Notes: generated by a model not told the origin, from the sequence alone. DNA of 64,000 bases from CAYMAZ01 sp964526285 (GCA_964526285.1 CAZGIW010000003.1:34436-98435), one strand, 5' to 3'. Shown: positions 52,972 through 62,758, counted from the first letter of the stretch. Numbers and translations are program-made.

Positions 52972-53481
52972 ATGACAAAGAAAAAACCTCGTCTGAAAGT
53001 CTCTTTTGCAATAATCCCTCTCATTTTATTGATTGTTGTGGGAATCAACGAGAGTTATATCAACGAAACTTATGGAAATCGTGTTTTTGGATATATCATG
53101 ATGTTTCTTTTTTTTATGTTTCTTGGGTTTTTTCTTGCTCCTTTTATTAAAATATTGACCAAAACATTTGGAAACAGAGGATACAATACCTTTTGGGGAG
53201 AGGGAAGGCTTGCTGAAAACATTCTTAAGAGTGGTTATTCAGGAACAGCAACGCTGATAAGTATTGGCGAAACTGATGAGGGAGCTGTTACAGTGAATGA
53301 ACAACCGATACTCAACATGACATTAAGCATTGAATCTGAACGGTTTGAAGTATATGAGACCAGTGTTGAAGTTCTGATGCCCAGAGCACAGCTTCCTCAG
53401 TTTATTCCGGGACTTAAGTTCCCTGTCAGGATTGATTCTCAAAATAAAAATATTGTTGTACTTGATATAAATAAACAATGA
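52972..53481 (+). CDS. DUF3592-like membrane protein
   Basis: A 169-residue inner-membrane protein with two helices (about 9-24 and 37-58) and a small C-terminal beta domain (about 88-165). That domain reads ATLISIGETDEGAVTVNEQP, then EVYETSVEVLMPRAQLPQFI and PGLKFPVRID, a pattern close to DUF3592-type domains (roughly 'A.I....D.G..VN..P....L...P.....V..DP'). The function is unknown. It starts 10 bp after a T9SS gene and overlaps the next gene by 4 bp (ATGA). The downstream protein is a paralogue with the same membrane part. Confidence 0.7.
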   Translation: MTKKKPRLKVSFAIIPLILLIVVGINESYINETYGNRVFGYIMMFLFFMFLGFFLAPFIKILTKTFGNRGYNTFWGEGRLAENILKSGYSGTATLISIGETDEGAVTVNEQPILNMTLSIESERFEVYETSVEVLMPRAQLPQFIPGLKFPVRIDSQNKNIVVLDINKQ

Positions 53482-54341
53482 CACTCTCAAGATTTTTCAA
53501 ATTATTTATTCCTCTTTATCTGGGGTGCATTCCTCTTGTTGTTGTTGCAATAGCTGAACAAAACATCACAGAGAAGCATGGCCCACAAGCCTATGAAAGC
53601 ATTCTGGGTGGCGCACTGGCAATTTTTGCTTTGGCAGCCATTACCCCTGCTGTTTTAATTATCTGGCATTTGTTCCTGGGAAAAAAACTAAGACTTCTGT
53701 TTTTTTGGGGGAAAGGAAAATCGGCAAAGAAGATTCTAAAAGAAGGCTATGAATCTGTGGCAAAAATTATTACTGTCAGTGACAGATGTGATGGATTGAT
53801 TGTTACTGTGAACGATCAACCTGTTGTAAGTTTTTATTTACAAATTAAAGATAAGAACAATTCAAACTATTATGTGAGTACTGAAACTTTGATATCCAGA
53901 GCAGATATGCCGTTTTTTCAAAAAGGCAGAGAACTTCCGGTCAGAATATGCAATGACGATCCGGATAAGATTGTGTTTGATTTAAATAAATGGCAGCAGG
54001 CTCAGAAATCATATGTTTTTAATGACCGATGGACAGATAATGACCGATTGTTGGTTGCCCAGCAGGGCAAAAAAGCCAAAGTAAAAATCATTGCTGTTGA
54101 AGACACCGGAAAAAGTAAGAATTTTCAGGCAGTTGTAAAAATCCTGTTTGAAGTATTATTAACTAACAACCACACATATCCTTCGGAGACAGAATTTCCT
54201 GTGCCCGAAGATAAACTCAGTCTCATTCTTTCGTCTAAAGAAAAGTTTTTTTTCGCAAATGTTCATCCACATGATAAGGAAAAAGTCATTATTGACTTTT
54301 CTTCAAACATAAATGAAAATGAAATCATCAATGAAAAATAG
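53478..54341 (+). CDS. DUF3592-like membrane protein with duplicated beta domain
   Basis: A 287-residue paralogue of the preceding gene. The N-terminal two helices and FWGKGKSAKKILKEGYESVAKI line up with FWGEGRLAENILKSGYSGTATL upstream. The first beta domain (about 95-170, GLIVTVNDQPVVSFYLQI...LPVRICNDDPDKIVF) is followed by a second, divergent copy (about 185-280, DNDRLLVAQQGKKAKVKIIAV...YPSETEFPVPEDKLSLIL). It overlaps both neighbours (4 bp upstream; up to 29 bp downstream), so the three genes are tightly coupled. The role is unknown; export- or envelope-related by context only. Confidence 0.68.
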   Translation: MTLSRFFKLFIPLYLGCIPLVVVAIAEQNITEKHGPQAYESILGGALAIFALAAITPAVLIIWHLFLGKKLRLLFFWGKGKSAKKILKEGYESVAKIITVSDRCDGLIVTVNDQPVVSFYLQIKDKNNSNYYVSTETLISRADMPFFQKGRELPVRICNDDPDKIVFDLNKWQQAQKSYVFNDRWTDNDRLLVAQQGKKAKVKIIAVEDTGKSKNFQAVVKILFEVLLTNNHTYPSETEFPVPEDKLSLILSSKEKFFFANVHPHDKEKVIIDFSSNINENEIINEK

Positions 54342-55593
54342 ATTCTTTTTCATTTTTCTGGTTTTATTCTGTTTTGCGGCTCACTGTCAGCACGATAAAA
54401 CTTGCGGCACAGACTATTATCACTCTGTAATGATGTATGAGTCACAGTATAAATCAGCCTACAATCATTGTGAAAACAAATTTTTGACAATTCCCCGAAA
54501 AAACATATTCAATGAGGTCTATACAATTCCTGTTGTGTTTCATTTGATTTGCAGGCCAGGTTCCTCACCGGGAGATTTCTTTTCAGGCAACCCGGATGAC
54601 CATACTGTTACAAACATCTTTCTTGCAAACCTGAATCATGCTTTCAGAAACAGTGGAGATTTCAATCAGGGAGTTGGAACTGATGTGGAAATTGAGTTTT
54701 GTCTTGCCACAAAAGACCCTAATGGGAATAGCACCGGAGGAATAACCCGATTTGAAACTCCCCTTTCTGATAGTTGTGGATTGATGGTAAACTCTCATTA
54801 TACAGATTCGGTAAAAATGCTCACCAGCTGGAATCCTGAAAAATATCTGAACATCTGGATTGTGGCTGATCTTGTTGATGCAAGCGGTTTTGCCACATAC
54901 CCATGGTTTCCCAGAGACCATAGAGATGGTGTTATAATTGATATACTTTATCTGTCAAATGATTATATGGCCGGAGTCATGCTTGCCCACGAAATTGGCC
55001 ACTACCTGGGATTGTATCATGTGTTCTATGGTGGATGTCCCAACGATGACTGTTTAATTCAGGGTGACAGGGTCTGTGATACTCCACCCAGCACTCAGAG
55101 CAGTTTTATACTGTCATGTATTGACAACACCTGTACCACAGATGCTGATGACACAACAGCGAATAATCCTTTCAACTATGATGTGGATGATAATCTGCGC
55201 ACCTATATGAATTATGGATACCCCAGCTGTATTAATCAATTTACTTACGGACAAGCAGAACGTATGAGGCTGATGCTGGTTTATTACAGATCGGAACTAT
55301 TATCTTCAGACGGATGCGAAAACATAAACCTTACACATTTTTATAAAAATCCGCACAGTGCTTTTTTTAATTACGACCATGAAAACATGGAAATTAGGAT
55401 TACCCATAATTGTGTTTCTGACATTCAAGTTACTGTGTATGATTGTATGGGCAAAATTGTTGTTTATAAAGAATCGAACAACAAAAACAGTATTCTTCTT
55501 TCTACCTCAAGCCTTAATAACGGACTATATTTTGTTAAGATTGAGAGTATTTATGGCAACATGATACTGGCTGATAAGGTTATCATCTACTAA
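54331..55593 (+). CDS. Secreted M43-like (pappalysin family) zinc metalloprotease with T9SS signal
   Basis: A secreted peptidase of about 420 residues. The start at 54331 (MKNRFFFIFLVLFCFAAHCQ) gives a clean signal peptide; ATGs at 54313 and 54319 are alternatives that deepen the overlap with the previous gene. The zinc site AHEIGHYLGLYHVF carries the extended HExxHxxGxxH motif (about residue 218), and YMNYGYPS (about 292) is the Met-turn. Cys-rich DRVCDTPPSTQ between them is usual for Bacteroidota M43 enzymes. The last 75 residues (NLTHFYKNPHSAFFNYDHENMEIR...GKIVVYKES...LNNGLYFVKI) resemble a T9SS type A domain. No propeptide is obvious. Confidence 0.87.
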   Translation: MKNRFFFIFLVLFCFAAHCQHDKTCGTDYYHSVMMYESQYKSAYNHCENKFLTIPRKNIFNEVYTIPVVFHLICRPGSSPGDFFSGNPDDHTVTNIFLANLNHAFRNSGDFNQGVGTDVEIEFCLATKDPNGNSTGGITRFETPLSDSCGLMVNSHYTDSVKMLTSWNPEKYLNIWIVADLVDASGFATYPWFPRDHRDGVIIDILYLSNDYMAGVMLAHEIGHYLGLYHVFYGGCPNDDCLIQGDRVCDTPPSTQSSFILSCIDNTCTTDADDTTANNPFNYDVDDNLRTYMNYGYPSCINQFTYGQAERMRLMLVYYRSELLSSDGCENINLTHFYKNPHSAFFNYDHENMEIRITHNCVSDIQVTVYDCMGKIVVYKESNNKNSILLSTSSLNNGLYFVKIESIYGNMILADKVIIY

Positions 55594-55658
55594 TCAGGTT
55601 TTATCTTCCTGATTTGATTACAAAGTGAAAGAGTCTTCTTGTGATTGTGAAAATTTCA

Positions 55659-55666
55659 TAATTTTG
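55659..55666 (+). promoter_or_regulatory. Predicted -7 element of the FISUMP gene
   Basis: TAATTTTG matches TAnnTTTG; a TTG at 55639-55641 lies 17 bp upstream and can serve as the -33 element. Confidence 0.5.
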
Positions 55667-55688
55667 CTGAAAAATCAAAACAAATTCT

Positions 55689-56261
55689 ATGAAAAGAATC
55701 ATTTTTTCAATTTCTGCTGTTTTATTTATTCAACTGGCAGTGTTTTCACAGATCGTTGGTACATACCTTGATTCGCGCGACGGAAAAGTATATAAAACCA
55801 TCACTATAGGATCTCAGACATGGATGTCTGAGAATCTGAATTATGTCACTGAATCAGGCAGCTGGTGCTATAATGAAAGTCATGCTGCCTGTGATCAGTT
55901 TGGTCGTTTATACAATTTTGAAACTGCCCAAAACGTGTGTATGAACGGATGGAAACTTCCTGAAAAACAGGACTTTGACATTCTGGTTGAGTTTGTAACA
56001 AAACAAGGTTCTGTTTTTGATATGCTGGCAAAAGACGGCAAATCAGGATTTAATGCTCTGATGAGCGGATGGAGAGGCCTCAATGAAAATTATTATGCAC
56101 AGGGAACACAGGAACGTTTCTGGACTTCAAGCGACTGGCAGAACATGAATGCATGGTTCTTCAGCATGGATGCAGCCACAAATCTTTCAAAAACAGATAC
56201 AGATAACCGCAACCTTGGATTTTCAGTGCGCTGTATCAGAATTCCACAAACAAAGGAATAA
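55689..56261 (+). CDS. Secreted FISUMP-domain protein
   Basis: A 190-residue secreted protein: signal peptide about 1-20 (ending AVFSQ), then a single FISUMP (Fibrobacter succinogenes major paralogous) domain. Typical segments are DGKVYKTITIGSQTWMSENL, CDQFGRLYNFETAQNVCMNG, WKLPEKQDFDILVEFV, FWTSSDW and VRCIR. There is no T9SS signal. Such proteins are abundant surface or extracellular proteins without a proven role. The stop is 2 bp before thiL, an unusual pairing that is probably incidental. Confidence 0.88.
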   Translation: MKRIIFSISAVLFIQLAVFSQIVGTYLDSRDGKVYKTITIGSQTWMSENLNYVTESGSWCYNESHAACDQFGRLYNFETAQNVCMNGWKLPEKQDFDILVEFVTKQGSVFDMLAKDGKSGFNALMSGWRGLNENYYAQGTQERFWTSSDWQNMNAWFFSMDAATNLSKTDTDNRNLGFSVRCIRIPQTKE

Positions 56262-56263
56262 TT

Positions 56264-57319
56264 ATGCTAGAGGAAAAAGACAAAGGGGCAGCCTTTACTC
56301 CTGTTTCTGAGTTTGGAGAATTTAAGCTCATTGAGCACTTAACAGAAAAGATTATCCTGAAACAAACCGGAACAAAAAAAGGAGTTGGAGATGATGCTGC
56401 AGTATTCTCCCACAATAAAAAAAATCTATCCCTTATAAGTTGCGATATGCTTGTTGAGGGAGTTCATTTCAGTGCTTCATATACTCCTATGAAGCATCTG
56501 GGGTATAAAGCTGCTGTTGTAAACTTTTCAGACATTTATGCAATGAACGGCACCCCAACCCAAATTGTTGTGGGGCTTGCAGTATCAAGCAAATATACTG
56601 TTGAAGCTCTGGAAGAACTTTATTCAGGGTTGATATTGGCTTGCGAACGATACGGAGTTGATTTTGTAGGAGGAGACACAACCTCAACACCTCACGGAAT
56701 GCAAATTTCTTTAACTGTGGTAGGAGAAGTTGACAAAAAAAATATTTGTTACCGAAAGGGAGCCAAACCCAACGATTTGATTTGTGTCAGCGGCGACCTT
56801 GGGGCTGCATATGCAGGTCTTTTGGTGTTACAAAGAGAAGAAAAAACATTTTTGGCAAACCCCAATCATCAGCCTGATTTAAATCCATATCATTATGTTG
56901 TGGAAAGGCAACTAAAACCTGAAGCAGGAAAACCCTTATGCGAAATTCTGGCTCAAAAAAGTATTGTGCCAACCTCAATGATTGATATTTCTGACGGGCT
57001 TGCATCAGAGTTGATGCATCTTGCACAACAATCAAAAACAGGTTTTAAGGTGTTTGAGGATAAAATTCCAATTGATATTCAAACCTGTGAAGTTGCAGAA
57101 GAATTTAACTTATCTCCAATGACCATGGCTCTCAACGGAGGAGAGGACTATGAGTTGCTCTTTACTGTAGACATAGCTCATCACCAACTGATACAAAACA
57201 TCAAAGGAATTTCTGTCATTGGTCATGTAACATCTGACACAGATGGCAGATACCTGATTTCAAACAGCGGACAAGCAATTGAGTTGAAAGCACAGGGATG
57301 GGATGCATTTAAAGAATAA
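56264..57319 (+). CDS. thiL: Thiamine-monophosphate kinase
   Basis: It phosphorylates thiamine phosphate to thiamine diphosphate, the last step of the pathway. The 351 residues have the family pattern: an N-terminal FGEFKLIEHLTEKI, KGVGDDAAVF near residue 40, VGGDTTST (about 139-146), ISDGLASEL (about 240) and GGEDYELLFTV (about 293-303). The Asp residues in GDDAA and GGDT bind magnesium. Other thi genes are not in the window. Confidence 0.95.
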   Translation: MLEEKDKGAAFTPVSEFGEFKLIEHLTEKIILKQTGTKKGVGDDAAVFSHNKKNLSLISCDMLVEGVHFSASYTPMKHLGYKAAVVNFSDIYAMNGTPTQIVVGLAVSSKYTVEALEELYSGLILACERYGVDFVGGDTTSTPHGMQISLTVVGEVDKKNICYRKGAKPNDLICVSGDLGAAYAGLLVLQREEKTFLANPNHQPDLNPYHYVVERQLKPEAGKPLCEILAQKSIVPTSMIDISDGLASELMHLAQQSKTGFKVFEDKIPIDIQTCEVAEEFNLSPMTMALNGGEDYELLFTVDIAHHQLIQNIKGISVIGHVTSDTDGRYLISNSGQAIELKAQGWDAFKE

Positions 57320-57329
57320 CTATTTTTTT

Positions 57330-58328
57330 TTACACACAATTGTTGCAAATATCAGGAGGATTTCTTTTGCGCAAATTATAATGCAGGATTTTTCCAATTA
57401 TTCCATTATGAACACTAGAAAAATTCTCTGTTTCAAGATTTCCCAAAACTACTAATCCCTGCTTGTCAAAACAACAGGGTACAACCCTCATGTCATTCAT
57501 AACCACACAACTGCCATAAGCACGGAAGCAAAAACGGGGTGTGTTTCGCTTTGTCTTAAGAAAACCATCAGGCATCACACGATATCGAAGATACTTGTCC
57601 TGTACAGGCAAATAATCATGAGGATCTCTCAAATCGGGGACATAGGCTGTTTTAAGCGAGAACCTGTCAGCTCCCGACTCCATGGCAATCTTTTTGATTT
57701 TGGATAACTTGTGTTCATTGTGCGATAGCACAACTGTTTGTACCTCAATGATTGGGTGTGATTTTTTTTCATTTTTTCTAAGACGTGCAAGGGTTTTTAG
57801 GTTATTGATAATAGTATCAAAATTACCCCCAACACGGTATTTGTTGTATGAGTCTGCATCATATCCATCAAGAGAAATAATAATGTGAGATAATTTTGCC
57901 CGAATCAGTTCTTCTGCCATAGACTCATTAAGCAGTTGCGCATTTGTTGACAAAGAAACAAATATCCTTTTTTGACGGGCCAACCTGACAAATTTTGCAA
58001 TTTTGGGATGAAGCAATGGTTCTCCCTGAAAATGTAAGTTGATATGAAACACCGTTGATGGTAGTTTGTTCAATGCAACATAATATTTTTCCACATCCAT
58101 TAAGCCATGTTTGCGACCAATCATTCCTGCCCCCTGCTCGCAGCCGGGACATTGAAAATTGCAACCCGACACAGTTTCAAAACTTACTGCCCAGGCCTTG
58201 CCCCATATAATTGTTCGGTTTGTAAGGCAACTCAGAAAAAAAGATGCTCTCAACAATAGATAATTGCCAAACCTAAGCAGGCTCATGCATCGCAAATAGG
58301 AAAAAAACAGTTTGAACTTTGGAAGCAT
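57330..58328 (-). CDS. Radical SAM/SPASM domain protein
   Basis: A 332-residue radical SAM enzyme of unknown substrate. The [4Fe-4S] site is SGCNFQCPGCEQG (C-x3-C-x2-C), followed by FHINLHFQGEPLLHPKI and SLSTNAQLL, features of the SPASM/twitch group. The C-terminal auxiliary-cluster region has CFRAYGSCVVMNDMRVVPCC and CNNC. The first 40 residues are hydrophobic (SYLRCMSLLRFGNYLLLRASFF), suggesting membrane association. It follows the AI-2E permease gene by 21 bp in the same direction. Peptide or cofactor modification is possible; no precursor peptide is seen nearby. Confidence 0.85.
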   Translation of the reverse strand: MLPKFKLFFSYLRCMSLLRFGNYLLLRASFFLSCLTNRTIIWGKAWAVSFETVSGCNFQCPGCEQGAGMIGRKHGLMDVEKYYVALNKLPSTVFHINLHFQGEPLLHPKIAKFVRLARQKRIFVSLSTNAQLLNESMAEELIRAKLSHIIISLDGYDADSYNKYRVGGNFDTIINNLKTLARLRKNEKKSHPIIEVQTVVLSHNEHKLSKIKKIAMESGADRFSLKTAYVPDLRDPHDYLPVQDKYLRYRVMPDGFLKTKRNTPRFCFRAYGSCVVMNDMRVVPCCFDKQGLVVLGNLETENFSSVHNGIIGKILHYNLRKRNPPDICNNCV

Positions 58329-58349
58329 TCTATTACAGATTCATGCACA

Positions 58350-59453
58350 TCAGGTTTCAATATTACTGGTCAGTCTGTCAATCACCCCCCAGCCACTGAG
58401 AAACTCGTGGGCAATGATGCGTAATAGAGAATATGTTGGAATAGCCACCACCATCCCTACAATTCCTCCAAGCTGTGCAGCAATCATTACAACAAAAAAG
58501 ACTTCAAGCGGATGGGCTTTGACAATTTTTCCAAAAATCACAGGTTGAAGAATAAATCCATCCGAAAAATTAACCACCATATAAACAGAAAGCATTTTTA
58601 CAACAAAAATCCAGTCAACAGCTGTGGGATCATGGTACAGTTCATTGGTGACACCGATAAATGTGCCAATTGCAGCACTGAGAATTGGGCCAATGTATGG
58701 AATGACATTCAAAACTCCGGCAACAAGTCCAATCATCAGCGCATTTTTTACTCCAAGCAAATACATGGCTGTACTGATAACCACTATGACAATGGTTGCG
58801 TCAAGAATAATCCCCCAGAAATATCGCACTACCAGGCGTTTGGCTGACGACAATACTTTTCCCATTTTTTCCTGAAGATTGTCGGGAGTAAGCTTTAGAA
58901 TGGTTCTATACAGTAGCCTTTCATCCTTGAGAAAGAAAAATGTTGCCAGAAAAATGGCCACAATGGCAATGGCAAGGCGGCCTGTGATGTCAACCAGTGA
59001 CAGAAGCAGATTCTCAAAGTTTGTGAAGTTAATCATGTTGAGAAATTGATTGCTTATTATCATTTCTAATGGTTCCTGACCACTGATAATCTGTTTTGCA
59101 ATGAGAAAATCTTCAAAATTATTAATGGGTTCTTTGAAATTTTCCAAAACTGCAAAAATATCAATCTCAGAAAAAATACGCAACTGATAAAGTCCTATGG
59201 GGATGAAAACCGCAAAGAAACTGAAGATTAATCCCACTACGGTAAACATGGCAATAAGAGCACTAAGAAATCGTGGAAACCTCAGCTTTCCAATCCTGAT
59301 TTTATCAAACATCCTGACAATGGGTGTGCCAAGCAATGATAAAAAAGCAGCCACAATGATATACAACACTATGTCGTAAAACTTCCAGACAAACAAGCCC
59401 GCAAGCACAAGCGCCAGAGCTCCCAGAATCCAGTTTTTTGTCTTTGAATTCAT
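58350..59453 (-). CDS. AI-2E family transporter (PerM/YdiK-like)
   Basis: A 367-residue inner-membrane permease. The name comes from TqsA, but members also act as other solute or ion antiporters, so the substrate is open. About seven or eight hydrophobic segments are visible, starting LGALALVLAGLFVWKFYDIV and IAMFTVVGLIFSFFAVFIP. The conserved C-terminal half has LGVKNALMIGLVAGVLNVIPYIGPILSAAIGTF and FGKIVKAHPLEVFFVVMIAAQLGGIVGMVVAIP, the best-known family signature. It is divergent from the TonB receptor gene and the first gene of a two-gene operon. Confidence 0.9.
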   Translation of the reverse strand: MNSKTKNWILGALALVLAGLFVWKFYDIVLYIIVAAFLSLLGTPIVRMFDKIRIGKLRFPRFLSALIAMFTVVGLIFSFFAVFIPIGLYQLRIFSEIDIFAVLENFKEPINNFEDFLIAKQIISGQEPLEMIISNQFLNMINFTNFENLLLSLVDITGRLAIAIVAIFLATFFFLKDERLLYRTILKLTPDNLQEKMGKVLSSAKRLVVRYFWGIILDATIVIVVISTAMYLLGVKNALMIGLVAGVLNVIPYIGPILSAAIGTFIGVTNELYHDPTAVDWIFVVKMLSVYMVVNFSDGFILQPVIFGKIVKAHPLEVFFVVMIAAQLGGIVGMVVAIPTYSLLRIIAHEFLSGWGVIDRLTSNIET

Positions 59454-59466
59454 CTGAATTTTTTTT

Positions 59467-59474
59467 CAAAAGTA
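59467..59474 (-). promoter_or_regulatory. Predicted -7 element of the AI-2E permease gene
   Basis: Minus-strand TACTTTTG matches TAnnTTTG, 13 bp before the ATG. Confidence 0.4.
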
Positions 59475-59601
59475 TTGAATTTTTTTCAATTATGCTGAAA
59501 AACCAAAACCAATATGTCAAAATGGCACTTGTTTCAGGTTTTTTTACAACGGCATGATTTTTAACATGCAATTTACTTATTTTTAAATCGTCTAAATAAT
59601 C

Positions 59602-61986
59602 ATGAAGCATTATATTTTATTTATTTTTTTTATTTTTTCGTTTCAAACCATTTTTTCACAAACGGGGAGTGTGAAAGGACGTATTTATAACGAAAAAAAT
59701 AATGAACCTGTTCCCTTTGCCAATGTGGTTATTGTGGGAACAAGCATTGGTTCCACAACTGATTTTGATGGAAACTTTATCATCACGGGTATTGATCCGG
59801 GCTTTTGGAAACTAACTGCTACTTCAATTGGCTTTGAACAATATTTCAGCGAGGAGTTTCAGGTTACAACCACACGACAGGCATTTATTGAAATTCCACT
59901 CAGAGAAACATCAGTTCAATTACAAACGGTGGTAATACAATCTGAAGTATTTCGCAAACGAGAAGAAAGCCCCACTTCAATGAGAACAATTGGTGTTTCA
60001 GAAATTGAAAAAAATCCCGGTGGCAATCGTGATATTTCAAAGATTTTGCAAACACTTCCCGGGGTAGGCTCAACTGTCTCTTTTCGTAATGACCTGATTG
60101 TTAGGGGTGGCGGACCCAACGAAAATCGGTTTTACATTGACAACATTGAAATACCAAATTTAAATCATTTTGCAACCCAGGGTGCATCAGGAGGTCCTGT
60201 AAGTATTATCAATGCCGATTTTCTGAGAGAGGTTGATTTTTACAGTGGTTCATTTCCAGCTGCAAAGGGGAATGCGCTCAGTTCAGTAGTTGACATGAAA
60301 ATGCTTGAGGGGAACAAAGAAAAAATGAGAACACGGTTCACCCTTGGTGCTTCGGATATTGGACTGACTATCAATGGACCCACAGGAGAAAATTCATCTT
60401 TGATATTTTCCTACCGCCGTTCATATCTGCAATTTTTGTTTGAAGCAATCGGACTCCCTTTTCTTCCCACCTATAATGACTTTCAGCTTAAACAAACGAT
60501 CAACCTCAGCCCAAAAACCAAGCTCAATTTCATCGGAGTTGGAGCTCTCGACCAGTCAAGACTCAATCTGTCAAGAAATGAAACAGAAGAACAAAGATAC
60601 ATTCTGAATTATTTGCCTGAAACTGACCAATGGAATTATACAGTTGGTGCTTCGCTTCAGAATTTCAGTGATGAGTTTTTTGACACATGGGTAATTAGCC
60701 GCAATATGCTGAGAAACAAATCATTCAAATATCTTGAAAACGATGAAAGTCTGGGATTGATTCAGGATTATTCATCTGATGAAATTGAAAACAAGGCAAG
60801 ATACGAACGAACATACATCAGACAAAACTCAAGATTGACATTGGGAGCAGGTGCTGAATATGCAAAATATATCAACAATACATTTCAGCGAATTTTCTTT
60901 GAGGGAAATCCTGCATTCATTGACTATAACTCATTTATTGAAGTGTATAAAGGTTCTGTTTTTGCACAATACTCCGCCAGCATAAAAACACTTCAGTATA
61001 CTTTTGGGCTTCGCACTGATTTCAACAGTTTCTCTGCTTCTATGTCAAACCCGCTGGATCAGCTCAGTCCCCGCATAGGCCTCTCTTATCCTGTTTCTGA
61101 AAGAATCACATTGAATATTGGCGGCGGCAGGTTCTATCAGTTGCCGGCATACACAACCCTTGGCTACAGAAACTTTCAAAACGAACTTGTCAATAAAGAA
61201 AACAATCTGAAGTACATTAACTCAACACAGGCATCTGCAGGATTTGAATATTTAATTACTTCAAACATTCAGTTTGTTGCCGAGGGTTTCTATAAACATT
61301 ACAATAATTATCCCTTTTCAGTGAGAGATTCTGTTTCTCTTGCCAACAAAGGCGGTGATTTTGGTGTGGTTGGTGACGAAGAAGTAACTTCAACAGGTAT
61401 TGGCAGAGCCTATGGCTTTGAGCTGCTGGGACGTTCAAAACAATTTGGAAAATACTCTTTTCTGGCATCATATACATATGTTTACAGTGAGTTTCAGGAT
61501 GCAAAGGGCGAATATGTACCAACAGCCTGGGATCAGAGACATTTATTTAATGTTTTGTTTACCAGAATATTTTCCAGAAACTGGACTGTCGGAGTAAAAT
61601 GGAGATACGCAGGTGGTTCTCCCTATACTCCTTTTAATGAAACACTATCTGCCAATGTACAAGCATGGGATGCACAGGGTCGTGGCTATCTGGATTACAG
61701 CCGGTTCAATTCTATGAGATTGCCCGCAGCACACCAGTTTGATTTCAGAATAGACAAAGAATACTATTTAAAAAAAATGACCCTAAATTTTTATCTGGAT
61801 ATCCAAAATGCATATAATTTCAAGGCAACAGGACAGGATTTTCTCGTGCGTGAAACTGATGAAAACGGAAATCCCATAATTATCAATCCCGAAGATCCGG
61901 TTGAACAGCAGCGCTATGCATTGAAATTTCTTGGCAATAAATCGGGAACCATACTGCCCACTTTGGGAATAATTGTTGAATTTTAA
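59602..61986 (+). CDS. TonB-dependent outer-membrane receptor with CarboxypepD-regulatory domain
   Basis: A 794-residue outer-membrane transporter. The signal peptide is residues 1-19 (ending TIFSQ). A carboxypeptidase-regulatory-like beta-sandwich (about 22-110, GSVKGRIYNEKNNEPVPFANVVIVG) precedes the plug (about 115-235, with DISKILQTLPGVGSTVSFRNDLIVRGGGPNENRFYID). The rest is a 22-stranded barrel ending TLGIIVEF. No partner SusD gene follows, so it is probably not a glycan SusCD pair; a DUF2271-like lipoprotein gene comes next. The ligand is unknown; energy would come from an ExbBD-TonB system such as that at 1.9-4.2 kb. Confidence 0.92.
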   Translation: MKHYILFIFFIFSFQTIFSQTGSVKGRIYNEKNNEPVPFANVVIVGTSIGSTTDFDGNFIITGIDPGFWKLTATSIGFEQYFSEEFQVTTTRQAFIEIPLRETSVQLQTVVIQSEVFRKREESPTSMRTIGVSEIEKNPGGNRDISKILQTLPGVGSTVSFRNDLIVRGGGPNENRFYIDNIEIPNLNHFATQGASGGPVSIINADFLREVDFYSGSFPAAKGNALSSVVDMKMLEGNKEKMRTRFTLGASDIGLTINGPTGENSSLIFSYRRSYLQFLFEAIGLPFLPTYNDFQLKQTINLSPKTKLNFIGVGALDQSRLNLSRNETEEQRYILNYLPETDQWNYTVGASLQNFSDEFFDTWVISRNMLRNKSFKYLENDESLGLIQDYSSDEIENKARYERTYIRQNSRLTLGAGAEYAKYINNTFQRIFFEGNPAFIDYNSFIEVYKGSVFAQYSASIKTLQYTFGLRTDFNSFSASMSNPLDQLSPRIGLSYPVSERITLNIGGGRFYQLPAYTTLGYRNFQNELVNKENNLKYINSTQASAGFEYLITSNIQFVAEGFYKHYNNYPFSVRDSVSLANKGGDFGVVGDEEVTSTGIGRAYGFELLGRSKQFGKYSFLASYTYVYSEFQDAKGEYVPTAWDQRHLFNVLFTRIFSRNWTVGVKWRYAGGSPYTPFNETLSANVQAWDAQGRGYLDYSRFNSMRLPAAHQFDFRIDKEYYLKKMTLNFYLDIQNAYNFKATGQDFLVRETDENGNPIIINPEDPVEQQRYALKFLGNKSGTILPTLGIIVEF

Positions 61987-61999
61987 AAAATCCATAATC

Positions 62000-62758
62000 A
62001 TGAACAGAATATTTTCGCGCTTGCTATGTATCATCGCTTCAGTTTTGCTGATATTTTCATATTCATGCAAAACATCTGAGGTGAAACAGGATTCCCCCGT
62101 GGTCATTGTCACCAATTCAAACGGTAATGGTTTCATTTTTGAACTGAGTTTTGAAAAGGGCAAAAAGCACCATTATCCGCTTATGGCAGTATGGATTGAA
62201 GATGCAGAAGGAAATTTTATCCAAACTCTTTTTGTTGCACAGTCGGTTGCCAAAGGTGAATTTCAACATGCCACAGCTCGCCAAGGGCAATGGGTTTCTG
62301 GACCATTGAGAAGAGCTGCTACCCTTCCGTACTGGGCTCATAAACAAAACAGATTGACAAACAATCCGGATCCTTTTCCATCACCCGAAAACCCTGTTCC
62401 TGATGCATATTCAGGCGCAACTCCGTCCGGAAACTTTATTCTAAATTCAAAAAGCGACTCCAAACTAAACAGGCCGTTTAGAGTATGGTTTGAAATAAAT
62501 CAGTTCTTCGACTTCAATGATTTCTGGACAAACAACAAATATCCTGATGACAAAGACTATAAAACATCGGGACAACCAGCACTGGTTTACGCAAGCGACA
62601 TCATTAATCCAAAAGAAATGCCGGCAGAATTTACATTGAAACTCATTGGTCACAGTCATTGGTCAGGAAAAGACGGAAGCCTCTATACTTCGCTGCAAAC
62701 AATGAGCACAGCCCTTGATATTGTGAAAGAAATCAGAGTAAAAGTGCGGGAAAAGTAA
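62000..62758 (+). CDS. DUF2271-like lipoprotein
   Basis: A 252-residue predicted lipoprotein, lipobox LIFSYSC (Cys23). The ATG at 62000 is used; TTG codons overlapping the receptor gene are rejected. The mature part (FELSFEKGKKHHYPLMAVWIEDAEGNFIQTLFVAQSVAKG ... RAATLPYWAHK ... LIGHSHWSGKDG) resembles DUF2271, a periplasmic domain of unknown function often near iron or heme reduction and uptake genes. It begins 13 bp after the TonB receptor gene and is probably cotranscribed with it. Confidence 0.72.
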   Translation: MNRIFSRLLCIIASVLLIFSYSCKTSEVKQDSPVVIVTNSNGNGFIFELSFEKGKKHHYPLMAVWIEDAEGNFIQTLFVAQSVAKGEFQHATARQGQWVSGPLRRAATLPYWAHKQNRLTNNPDPFPSPENPVPDAYSGATPSGNFILNSKSDSKLNRPFRVWFEINQFFDFNDFWTNNKYPDDKDYKTSGQPALVYASDIINPKEMPAEFTLKLIGHSHWSGKDGSLYTSLQTMSTALDIVKEIRVKVREK

